NCBI GenBank assembly: GCA_026931725.1
Contig: JAIXLE010000159.1
Span: forward strand, 1-39,775
Origin: Bacteroidales bacterium
GTDB lineage: Bacteria; Planctomycetota; Planctomycetia; Gemmatales; Gemmataceae
DNA length: 39,775 nt
Direction of reading: 5' to 3'
Of this stretch, positions 8,548 through 15,769 are shown piece after piece; the stretch's first letter is position 1; every line of letters begins with the position of its first letter. The translations under genes and the position numbers were made by a program. Below the pieces are notes generated by a model. That model saw only the letters and a program-made list of their open reading frames with translations. It made no database searches and was not told the DNA's origin.

Positions 8548-8592
8548 GGCGTAGTCCACTTCCGACTGCATGTCTTGTTCTGGAGGAATATC

Positions 8593-10095
8593 ATGTCCGT
8601 GGATACACCCATTGCGGGTCGGATGCTGGTGGCCGGAACATGGTCGACTCCACGGGATGATTTTCCGAGCCGGTCCCCAGCGCATCGTGATACCGTAATT
8701 GGCCACTTCCCGAATGCCACGGCGGAGGAATCCCGAACCGCTGTTGACGCGGCCCGCACGGCATTCCTGTCCTGGCGACGCACGAGTCGGATTCAGCGGG
8801 CCGAATGCTTCTACAGTTTGGCGCAACTGATCGCACGCGATACGGACGCTCTGGCGCTGCTGATGGCCCGCGAATGCGGCAAGAATATCACCGAATGCCG
8901 GGCCGAAGTGGTCGAGGGGTTGCACATGGTGCAATATGTCTTCGCCACGGGACGCATGCCGATCGGCGAGATTGTTGCGTCTGAACTTCCCGAGAAAGAT
9001 GCTTGCACGCGGCGGAAACCGTGGGGCGTGGTCGCCGTCATCACACCGTGGAACTTCCCGTTCGCGGTGCCGTTGTGGATGCTCGGGCCGTCGTTGCTGG
9101 AAGGAAATACCGCCGTCTTCAAACCTTCTGAAGACACGCCCGCCGTGGGGCAAAAACTGGTCGAACTGTTCGTCGAAGCCGGGTTCCCCGCCGGGACGGT
9201 GAATCTGCTGCATGGCGATGGCCGTGTCGGGGAAGAACTGGTCCGCAATCCCGGCGTAAATGTCGTGCTATTCACCGGCAGCTACGATGTCGGTCGTCGG
9301 ATTCAGGAACTCTCCGCCTCAATGCCGGATCGTCTCGTCGCTGCCGAGATGGGGGGAAAGTCCGCCGTCGTCGTCTGCGAGGATGCCCGATTCGATCTGG
9401 CCGTGACGGCTGGCATCCTTTCCGCTTTCAAAACCACCGGGCAGCGCTGTGTCTCGGCGGGGCGGATTCTCGTACATGAATCCTTGTTCACTCGCTATTG
9501 TGAGGCTTTCGTTCAGACCGCGAAACGATTGCGATTTGGTGATCCACTCGATGCCGCGAACTTTGCCGGGCCGGTGATCCACGAAGGTTCCATCGAAAAA
9601 GTCCTCGGCTACAACCAGTTGGCTCGCACGGAAGGAGCCGATGTGCTGCTGAACGGTGATCGCACCTCGGAGACGGGGTGTTATTTGTCACCCTTCGTGT
9701 ACCGGATGGAACACCAACCGGGCATCCGGTGCCTGCGGGAAGAAGTGTTCGGCCCGCATCTGGCCCTCATTCCGTTCCGGGATGATGACCACGGGATTGC
9801 GATACACAACGACACGGAATATGGCCTGTCGATGGCGGTCATTACCGAAAGTTATCGGCGGATGCGGTTGTACCGGGATGAATGCGATTACGGCATGGGC
9901 TATGTGAATTTGCCGTGCATCGGGGCGGAAGTGCATTTGCCGTTCGGCGGTGTGAAGAAAAGCGGGAACGGCCACCCCTCCGCGGCTGGGTTGATCGAAG
10001 CGGTCACGCACAAGACCTCCTGGACCGTGAACCACGGAACCGAAATCCGCATGGCCCAAGGACTCACGACGACCATTGTGGGTGACACCGCTTGA
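8593..10095 (+). CDS. NAD(P)-dependent aldehyde dehydrogenase
   Basis: Oxidises an aldehyde to its acid. At 500 residues it is standard for the superfamily. The general base is Glu252 in LVAAEMGGKS and the nucleophile is Cys286 in TTGQRCVSAGR; the coenzyme-fold motif is LFTGSYDVGR. Near the C-terminus GAEVHLPFGGVKKSG is the typical substrate-tunnel segment. The ATG at 8593 is preceded by GGAGGA, so the longer frame reaching back to 8212 is not used. The substrate cannot be read from the sequence. The form of the C-terminal motif and the aminotransferase two genes downstream fit an omega-semialdehyde from ornithine, lysine or GABA breakdown, which is inference only. Confidence 0.93.
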   Translation: MSVDTPIAGRMLVAGTWSTPRDDFPSRSPAHRDTVIGHFPNATAEESRTAVDAARTAFLSWRRTSRIQRAECFYSLAQLIARDTDALALLMARECGKNITECRAEVVEGLHMVQYVFATGRMPIGEIVASELPEKDACTRRKPWGVVAVITPWNFPFAVPLWMLGPSLLEGNTAVFKPSEDTPAVGQKLVELFVEAGFPAGTVNLLHGDGRVGEELVRNPGVNVVLFTGSYDVGRRIQELSASMPDRLVAAEMGGKSAVVVCEDARFDLAVTAGILSAFKTTGQRCVSAGRILVHESLFTRYCEAFVQTAKRLRFGDPLDAANFAGPVIHEGSIEKVLGYNQLARTEGADVLLNGDRTSETGCYLSPFVYRMEHQPGIRCLREEVFGPHLALIPFRDDDHGIAIHNDTEYGLSMAVITESYRRMRLYRDECDYGMGYVNLPCIGAEVHLPFGGVKKSGNGHPSAAGLIEAVTHKTSWTVNHGTEIRMAQGLTTTIVGDTA

Positions 10096-10111
10096 GGCTT
10101 GCAGCTTCGGC

Positions 10112-10141
10112 TTGGCAAGATGTGGGAATATCGGTTAGACT
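10112..10141 (+). promoter_or_regulatory. Weak candidate promoter for the methyltransferase gene
   Basis: TTGGCA (10112-10117), an 18-base spacer and TAGACT (10136-10141), about 50 bases ahead of the methyltransferase start and just after the aldehyde dehydrogenase stop. Confidence 0.33.
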
Positions 10142-10191
10142 GCGGCTGAAAATCCTCAGAAGTAGGGTTCCCAGCGTATGGAGACGCGGTG

Positions 10192-10950
10192 ATGCTGCGG
10201 CAAGTATTCGGCGGAATTCTCCGATCCCCGCTGGTGCGCCCATTACGACGGTTGAAAGCCATCGTCCGGCCAGATTCGTTCCTGAAAACACGCAAACGGG
10301 TCGCCCAAAAGTACTTGCACGGGGAGGGGATCGAAGTCGGAGCCTTGCACAATCCGCTCCCGACCCCGCAATCGGCGCGAGTGCGATTCGTGGATCGGAT
10401 GTCAGTGGAGGATCTGCGACGGCAATACCCGGATTTGGCCACTTTGCCCCTCGTTCCGGTGGATATTGTCTCCGATGGTGAAACACTCAGCAGCGTACCC
10501 GATCAATCTCAAGACTTCGTGATCGGGAACCACTTTCTCGAACATTGTGAAGACCCGATCGGCACTTTGAAGAACTTTTTGCGGGTCGTGCGGCCAGGGG
10601 GTGTGGTGTACTGCGCTGTCCCGGATAAACGGTTCACCTTCGACCGGGACCGACCGTTGACAACCCTGGAACACCTGATTGCCGATCATCAGAACGGGCC
10701 AGCGGTTTCCCGACGCGGCCACTACGAGGAATACGCCGAGTTCGTCCATGATCGACACACGCCCGAAGATATTCAGGCGATGGCCGATCATCTGATCGAA
10801 ATTGGTTATAGCATTCATTACCACGTTTGGACCCAACGGGAAGTGCTAGAACTGCTCGGCTGGCTTTCCCGAACAGAGCCGTTCGATGTGGAATTGGTCC
10901 TGAAGAACGAGGGCGAAGTGATCGCCATTTTGCGGAAGCACCTCACCTGA
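10192..10950 (+). CDS. SAM-dependent class I methyltransferase
   Basis: A 252-residue protein of the methyltransferase type 11 kind. Motif I is the variant GIEVGALHNPLPTP instead of the usual GxGxG loop. The segment DFVIGNHFLEHCEDP is the motif IV region, followed by LRVVRPGGVVYCAVP. A basic N-terminal stretch (RPLRRLKAIVR) precedes the domain. The ATG at 10192 has GGAG eight bases ahead; a GTG immediately before it could also be used. The variant glycine loop is shared with a group of uncharacterised methyltransferases often found near polysaccharide or glycosyltransferase genes, but no such gene is present here. Substrate unknown. Confidence 0.85.
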   Translation: MLRQVFGGILRSPLVRPLRRLKAIVRPDSFLKTRKRVAQKYLHGEGIEVGALHNPLPTPQSARVRFVDRMSVEDLRRQYPDLATLPLVPVDIVSDGETLSSVPDQSQDFVIGNHFLEHCEDPIGTLKNFLRVVRPGGVVYCAVPDKRFTFDRDRPLTTLEHLIADHQNGPAVSRRGHYEEYAEFVHDRHTPEDIQAMADHLIEIGYSIHYHVWTQREVLELLGWLSRTEPFDVELVLKNEGEVIAILRKHLT

Positions 10951-10994
10951 TCCGCCTACCGACTGGTGGGCGGAATGGAAATGGAGGATAACTC

Positions 10995-12332
10995 ATGTTC
11001 CGTTTCGACCACCTGCCGGTGCCCCATCTTGCCACCGCGTTACCCGGTCCACGAGCGACCCAACTCCTGACACGGGATCGGGCGTTTGTCTCCCCTTCTT
11101 ACACCCGTTCCTACCCACTGGTTGTGGCATCGGGCAGCGGATGCGTGATCGAAGATGTGGATGGCAACCGTTTTTTAGACTTCACCGCTGGCATCGCCGT
11201 GACGAGTACGGGCCACTGTCACCCCGAGGTGATCGCGGCAATTCAGGATCAAGCCGCCCAACTGCTGCACATGAGCGGCACGGATTTTTACTACGCTCCG
11301 CAAATCGACTTGGCCGAGCGACTGGCCCGAGCCGCACCCGGAAGCTCACCCAAAAAAGTCTTCTTCGGCAACAGCGGAACGGAAGCGAACGAAGCGGCCC
11401 TGAAACTCGCTCGTTGGCACACTCGCCGGAACCGTGTGATCGCCTTCTTCGGTGCCTTTCATGGTCGGACGTATGGCTCCATGTCGCTGACGGCATCCAA
11501 AGCCGTGCAGCGCCGCGGTTTCTCACCGCTGGTGCCGGACATTCACCATGTCGAGTTCCCGCGTGATGATGAAGCGGTGCGTCGACTGGTGCCCATGATC
11601 GAGAATCAGCTGTTCCGCCGGACCTGCCCTCCCGATGAGGTCGCCGCGATTTTCGTGGAACCGATCCAGGGGGAAGGCGGTTATCATCCGTTACCCGCCG
11701 ATGGTCTGCGGACCCTACGGGAACTGTGCGACCGTCACGGGATTCTGCTGGTGCTGGACGAGGTGCAATGCGGAATGGGTCGGACGGGCAAGCTATTCGC
11801 GGCCGAGCATTACGGTGTGGAAGCCGACATCACCTGCCTGGCCAAAGGGATCGCCAGCGGGCTCCCACTCGGGGCGATTGTGGCAAAAGCGGACGTGATG
11901 GACTGGCCGCCGGGCAGCCATGCGAGTACCTTCGGTGGCAACCCTGTGGCATGCCGGGCGGCGTTGGCCACGCTCGACCTGCTGGAACGAGAATACGTCC
12001 GCAACAGTGCCGAGCGAGGTGAACAACTCCGTGCTGGATTACGGTCCCTCGTCACCCAGCACACGATCCTGGCGAACGTCCGTGGATTGGGGTTGATGAC
12101 GGCTGTGGATCTGGTTCACCCGGATGACGGAGCTTACGCCCCCACTCTGCGGGAGCAGGTGATCCAGTCCGCGTTCCGCCGTGGGTTGTTGCTGTTGGGG
12201 TGCGGGGAATCGGCCATCCGCTTCTGCCCGCCGTTGTGCGTGACGGCACAGCAAGTGCAAACCGCCTTGACCCTCTTCGGGGAAGCCCTCACGGAAGCGA
12301 CCACACCACACGCCGCCACGGCCAACCGCTGA
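10995..12332 (+). CDS. Class III (acetylornithine/4-aminobutyrate type) aminotransferase
   Basis: PLP enzyme that transfers an omega-amino group to a keto acid. The PLP lysine is Lys284 in CLAKGIASGLPLG, and the aspartate motif is LLVLDEVQCGMGRTG. The N-terminal part (FVSPSYTRSYPLVV, then DFTAGIAVTSTGHCHP) is characteristic of the subgroup that includes archaeal ornithine aminotransferase and related broad-specificity aminotransferases and racemases. It is 445 residues long. GGAGG lies eight bases before the ATG. With the aldehyde dehydrogenase upstream it could form an amine-to-acid route, for example ornithine or lysine to a dicarboxylic amino acid. I would not assign argD, because the subgroup motif differs. 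Confidence 0.92.
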   Translation: MFRFDHLPVPHLATALPGPRATQLLTRDRAFVSPSYTRSYPLVVASGSGCVIEDVDGNRFLDFTAGIAVTSTGHCHPEVIAAIQDQAAQLLHMSGTDFYYAPQIDLAERLARAAPGSSPKKVFFGNSGTEANEAALKLARWHTRRNRVIAFFGAFHGRTYGSMSLTASKAVQRRGFSPLVPDIHHVEFPRDDEAVRRLVPMIENQLFRRTCPPDEVAAIFVEPIQGEGGYHPLPADGLRTLRELCDRHGILLVLDEVQCGMGRTGKLFAAEHYGVEADITCLAKGIASGLPLGAIVAKADVMDWPPGSHASTFGGNPVACRAALATLDLLEREYVRNSAERGEQLRAGLRSLVTQHTILANVRGLGLMTAVDLVHPDDGAYAPTLREQVIQSAFRRGLLLLGCGESAIRFCPPLCVTAQQVQTALTLFGEALTEATTPHAATANR

Positions 12333-12403
12333 CCCAATATTCCCCCAAAGGTCGCCTCAGGGAGAGAAGAATTCCGCATGTGGAGCGATTCACTCTTCCG
12401 ATG

Positions 12404-12430
12404 TGAAACCTTGTCGCTCCCGGTACGGTA
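12404..12430 (+). promoter_or_regulatory. Candidate ECF-type promoter ahead of the sigma factor gene
   Basis: TGAAAC (12404-12409) and CGGTA (12426-12430) are spaced 16 bases apart. This resembles the general ECF sigma promoter pattern (an AAC-type -35 and a CGT-type -10) and would suit autoregulation. The two-part match is short. Confidence 0.3.
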
Positions 12431-12451
12431 CAGATCACCGAGGGGAACGCC

Positions 12452-13033
12452 GTGACCGACGATGCACTCGTTCGCCGCTGCCTCTCCGGTGATCCGACGG
12501 CCATGCGGACACTGGTAGAACGGTTTCAGGCGGACGTTTTTGCCCTGTCGGTTCGGATACTGCACCACCGTCAGGATGCCGAGGATGCCACCCAGGAGGT
12601 GTTCGTTCGGGTATTCCGTAGCCTGCATCACTGGGACGCGAGCCGACCGTTACGACCGTGGATTCAAACCATCGCCGTCAATCGTTGTCGGACTTGGCTC
12701 GGGAAACGGAGTAAGCAGCCGCAACCCGTGGAGCATTTGAATCTGATCCCGGATCGGCCCGAGTCTGCCCCTCCTAGCGAACTCGTGCAAGGAATTGCCG
12801 CTGCCGTGGAAGAACTCCGCGCGGATTACCGAGAGGTATTCGTGCTGTTTCACGAACAGGGCCAATCTTACGAAGAGATTGCCATGGTTCTCGATCGGCC
12901 AGTCGGCACGGTGAAAACCTGGTTGCATCGCGCCCGCAATCAGGTTCTCGAAACGCTCCGACAAGCGGGGTTGGTTCCTCAAGAACCCACAACCTCGGAT
13001 CGCCAAACCCCAGAACCCACACGCAGCCGATAA
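12452..13033 (+). CDS. ECF-family RNA polymerase sigma factor
   Basis: A 193-residue sigma-70 family protein with only regions 2 and 4. Region 2 runs from about residue 5 to 90 and contains DAEDATQEVFVRVFR and the promoter-melting segment LRPWIQTIAVNRCR. Region 4 lies at about 118-172, with LRADYREVFVLF and the helix-turn-helix YEEIAMVLDRPVGTVKTWLH. A Pro/Thr-rich tail follows. The start is GTG at 12452 with AGGGG upstream. It is followed 17 bases later by an anti-sigma factor gene, the usual arrangement for a stress-responsive ECF pair. Confidence 0.95.
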   Translation: MTDDALVRRCLSGDPTAMRTLVERFQADVFALSVRILHHRQDAEDATQEVFVRVFRSLHHWDASRPLRPWIQTIAVNRCRTWLGKRSKQPQPVEHLNLIPDRPESAPPSELVQGIAAAVEELRADYREVFVLFHEQGQSYEEIAMVLDRPVGTVKTWLHRARNQVLETLRQAGLVPQEPTTSDRQTPEPTRSR

Positions 13034-13050
13034 CGGGGAATCGTTGAACG

Positions 13051-13767
13051 ATGGATGCCTTCTTGCCCACTTCTGCCGCCTGCCCGGACACCGAACGACT
13101 CATCCAAGCCGTACTCGATCGGGAACACCCCGTGTCGGCACTCCAGAACGAACATGGGCGGGCTTGCCCGGCGTGCCGTCATCGCGTCTGGGAAGCCACG
13201 CAACTCCTCACGGCATTGGACCAACTGGCCGCCACGCGGGATGTCTCCTTGCCGGTGAACTTCGCCGATCGGGTCATTCCCGTGATCCTCGCGGACCAAC
13301 GCACGGAACGCCGCTCCCAACAACGTCGCCAGCGGATTCTGGCAGCCTGCGCCCTGGCGGCGAGCGTCACCCTGGCCGTGGTGTTCTTCTGGGATCGCTT
13401 CACGACCACCGCACCGGGTTCCCCCCCCCGTGAGATCACTAGCCTTGCGACACCGACCCGTTCGGAAACTCCGCCGATCCTGGTTTCCGCTCAGCTGCAC
13501 GCCATGCGGGACACCCTGGCGGACCTGACCCGCCGTACCGCCGCGGAGACGCTCGCCCCGGCTCAGACACTTTTGCCGGATGCCTCCCCGGAACCCGTCA
13601 CACCGCCCACGCCCCGGACCCCCACAACCGATTCCGTGGCCACCCTGGCGGATGTCCCCGAAGCCGCGATCTCCGGTCTGGAACCGTTGACGGGTTCCGC
13701 CGAACGGGCTTGGAACCTGTTCCTGCGTGATGTGGGATTCTCGCAAGCTCCGAAACCGAAATTCTGA
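13051..13767 (+). CDS. Membrane-anchored zinc-type anti-sigma factor
   Basis: A 238-residue single-pass membrane protein. The cytoplasmic N-terminal part has the zinc anti-sigma motif His35-x3-Cys39-x2-Cys42 (HGRACPACR), with another cysteine at residue 11. A basic segment (RRSQQRRQR) is followed by one membrane helix at about 96-114, and then a Pro/Thr-rich outer region. This layout fits a protein that binds the ECF sigma factor encoded just upstream and releases it upon an envelope signal. The outer region has no recognisable sensor domain. The next gene starts 22 bases after its stop. Confidence 0.85.
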   Translation: MDAFLPTSAACPDTERLIQAVLDREHPVSALQNEHGRACPACRHRVWEATQLLTALDQLAATRDVSLPVNFADRVIPVILADQRTERRSQQRRQRILAACALAASVTLAVVFFWDRFTTTAPGSPPREITSLATPTRSETPPILVSAQLHAMRDTLADLTRRTAAETLAPAQTLLPDASPEPVTPPTPRTPTTDSVATLADVPEAAISGLEPLTGSAERAWNLFLRDVGFSQAPKPKF

Positions 13768-13789
13768 TGCCCCCGAGGCCCGGCCTATC

Positions 13790-15565
13790 ATGACTGTCGT
13801 GCCCAATCGCAGTGGGTTGCTGGTTCATCTGGCGTGGGTTCGCAAGCCGTGGACCACGCTGACCGGACTGGCGTTGCTGGCCGTGCTGGTTTTGCCAACC
13901 GGCTCGCACGCGGCCCCGCCCCCAGCGGAACCGCTACTCCGACTGGTTGCGCCGGAAACGGGAATCTGCGTGGTGATTCAGAATCTGCGTCAGCACCAGG
14001 CGGACCTCACCGCGTCCCCATTCGCGGATTGGTTCGCCACCTCGACACTGGCCCCACGATTGTTCCCAGACAGCGAGCGTGCCCGAATCCAGAATTTTGA
14101 GACATTGCTCCAAACACATTTTGAAGTGTCCCTCGCGGACATCCGCGATGAGATTCTCGGAGATGCCATCGTCTTTGCCTATCAACCCGGACCCCCAGAT
14201 CGCCCCAGCGCGGAATCGGGCGTGATCCTGGTGCGGCCTCGCAAACCGGCATTGCTGGAACGTCTATTCGAGAAGTTGAACACGGTTCAGCAACGCTCAG
14301 GAGAGGTTCAGTCTGTCCGAACGATCACCTACCGCGATCAGTCGTACACCGAGCGGAAAGGGCGAACGAACACGGAGTATTACCGCGTTCACAAAGGGAT
14401 TTTTGCCTTTTCCGGCCAGGAAGCGGTGATTCGGTCCCTGATTGACCGCGACACGGAAGCGGCCCCTGCTCCCGTACCAGTCGGTTTGCAGAAGTTGATC
14501 GACGAAAAGAAACTGTGCGCGGCCTGGGTGAACCCGCGAGCATTCGACACGCATCTGGCCCATCGCGCTAGCCGAACCCAAGACCGTAAAGAAGCCGCGT
14601 TCTTGGAACAGTTCCGCAAACTGTGGTCAGCCTGTGAAGGATGGGCGATCACCATTCACCCCACGACCCAGTTGGAATGTACCGTGGCCGCGACGTTCCA
14701 GCAGGACCAACTCCCGAAAGAACTGCGGCCGTTCCTGCTTCCCGAATCGGGAGCTTCCGCGTATTGGTCCGCCATCCCCAACGATGCCCTGTTCGCCGTG
14801 GCGGGTCGCTCACGTCCTTACGATGTGATGGCGGCACTCGATTCGTTCTTGCCCACTGCTGGACGCAAGGGGTTACAATCCTGGGTCGAAAAAGGATTGA
14901 GCCCGATTCTGGGCCGCAATCGGTTCCCGGAAATGGTCCAGGCCATCGGCCCGGACTGGGCGTTTTGGATGGAAGCGCCGTCCGTCGGAACGGCCGCATA
15001 CCTGCCCGGTTGGACGGTCGCGGTTCGACTCAGCGGCCGTGACCCCGAAGCGGCATCCGCTCTGGAAAATGCGGGCGAACTCTTACTGCAATTGGCCCGC
15101 ATCGCCTACAATCAATCTCACGAAGACCAGATTGAGATGCAGCAACAGAAGACCGCAACGTACACAGCGCATTTTCTGGTGAACGATGCGGGATTCGCCG
15201 CGGGTTTTCGCCCCGCGTTGGCCCGTGTCGGTGAGACACTGTTGCTGGCCAGTTCCCCGGAACGGATAGCGTCCTTCACTCAACCGGAATTGGCTGCTCC
15301 CACCAACCCGATGACACCACTCTTGCGGGTGTCGTTCCGCCAATGGCGGGCCTATCTCACGGATCATCAGGATACACTGACACGTTCCCTGGCCAACTGG
15401 ACCGGAAAATCCCCCCAAGTGCTGCGGCAAGAACTTCAAAAGTTGAACGTGGCCTTATCCGCGTTTGATCAAATCCTGGTGAACCGCGAAACGACTACCG
15501 CGGGCCGCCTTGGCACCGTGCGGATCACCGCGACCCTGACTTGCGTGAAGCCGCTGAAGCCGTAG
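13790..15565 (+). CDS. Large exported protein of unknown function in the sigma/anti-sigma operon
   Basis: About 591 residues. The N-terminus has one hydrophobic segment (LTGLALLAVLVLPTGSHA, about residues 25-42) ending in an AxA-like site, so it is exported or anchored. The remainder is soluble, with no cysteine pairs or known catalytic motif. Segments such as ILVRPRKPALLERLFEKL, and a later VAVRLSGRDPEAASALENA, suggest repeated alpha/beta modules like those of DUF3352-type proteins, but that is weak. The ATG at 13790 was chosen because upstream sequence in the same frame overlaps the anti-sigma gene. Its position just after the anti-sigma gene suggests it belongs to the envelope response controlled by that pair. 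Confidence 0.8.
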   Translation: MTVVPNRSGLLVHLAWVRKPWTTLTGLALLAVLVLPTGSHAAPPPAEPLLRLVAPETGICVVIQNLRQHQADLTASPFADWFATSTLAPRLFPDSERARIQNFETLLQTHFEVSLADIRDEILGDAIVFAYQPGPPDRPSAESGVILVRPRKPALLERLFEKLNTVQQRSGEVQSVRTITYRDQSYTERKGRTNTEYYRVHKGIFAFSGQEAVIRSLIDRDTEAAPAPVPVGLQKLIDEKKLCAAWVNPRAFDTHLAHRASRTQDRKEAAFLEQFRKLWSACEGWAITIHPTTQLECTVAATFQQDQLPKELRPFLLPESGASAYWSAIPNDALFAVAGRSRPYDVMAALDSFLPTAGRKGLQSWVEKGLSPILGRNRFPEMVQAIGPDWAFWMEAPSVGTAAYLPGWTVAVRLSGRDPEAASALENAGELLLQLARIAYNQSHEDQIEMQQQKTATYTAHFLVNDAGFAAGFRPALARVGETLLLASSPERIASFTQPELAAPTNPMTPLLRVSFRQWRAYLTDHQDTLTRSLANWTGKSPQVLRQELQKLNVALSAFDQILVNRETTTAGRLGTVRITATLTCVKPLKP

Positions 15566-15706
15566 TGCCATCGCCATTGTGACCAATCCAGGGCCAACAC
15601 GGGATGGTGACCGTGACCCCTGGTACGGTCGACAGAAGAAATGCGATCGTGACCGAGTCTTCCCACTTTCCCGCGTGAGTCACCGCTACCCCTACTGGGT
15701 CACTGT

Positions 15707-15715
15707 TGATATAAC
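15707..15715 (+). promoter_or_regulatory. Candidate extended -10 promoter for the 15.8-24.1 kb operon
   Basis: TGATATAAC (15707-15715) is an extended -10 element (TG, one base, TATAAC). No convincing -35 box lies 17 bases upstream. Transcription would begin near 15722, 48 bases before the preferred start codon. The surrounding 15566-15769 region contains no gene that I can support. Confidence 0.4.
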
Positions 15716-15769
15716 CATGCCCTGACGCTCACCTTCTGAAACTCCCTCCTCGTAGCGTTGGGGGCTGCC

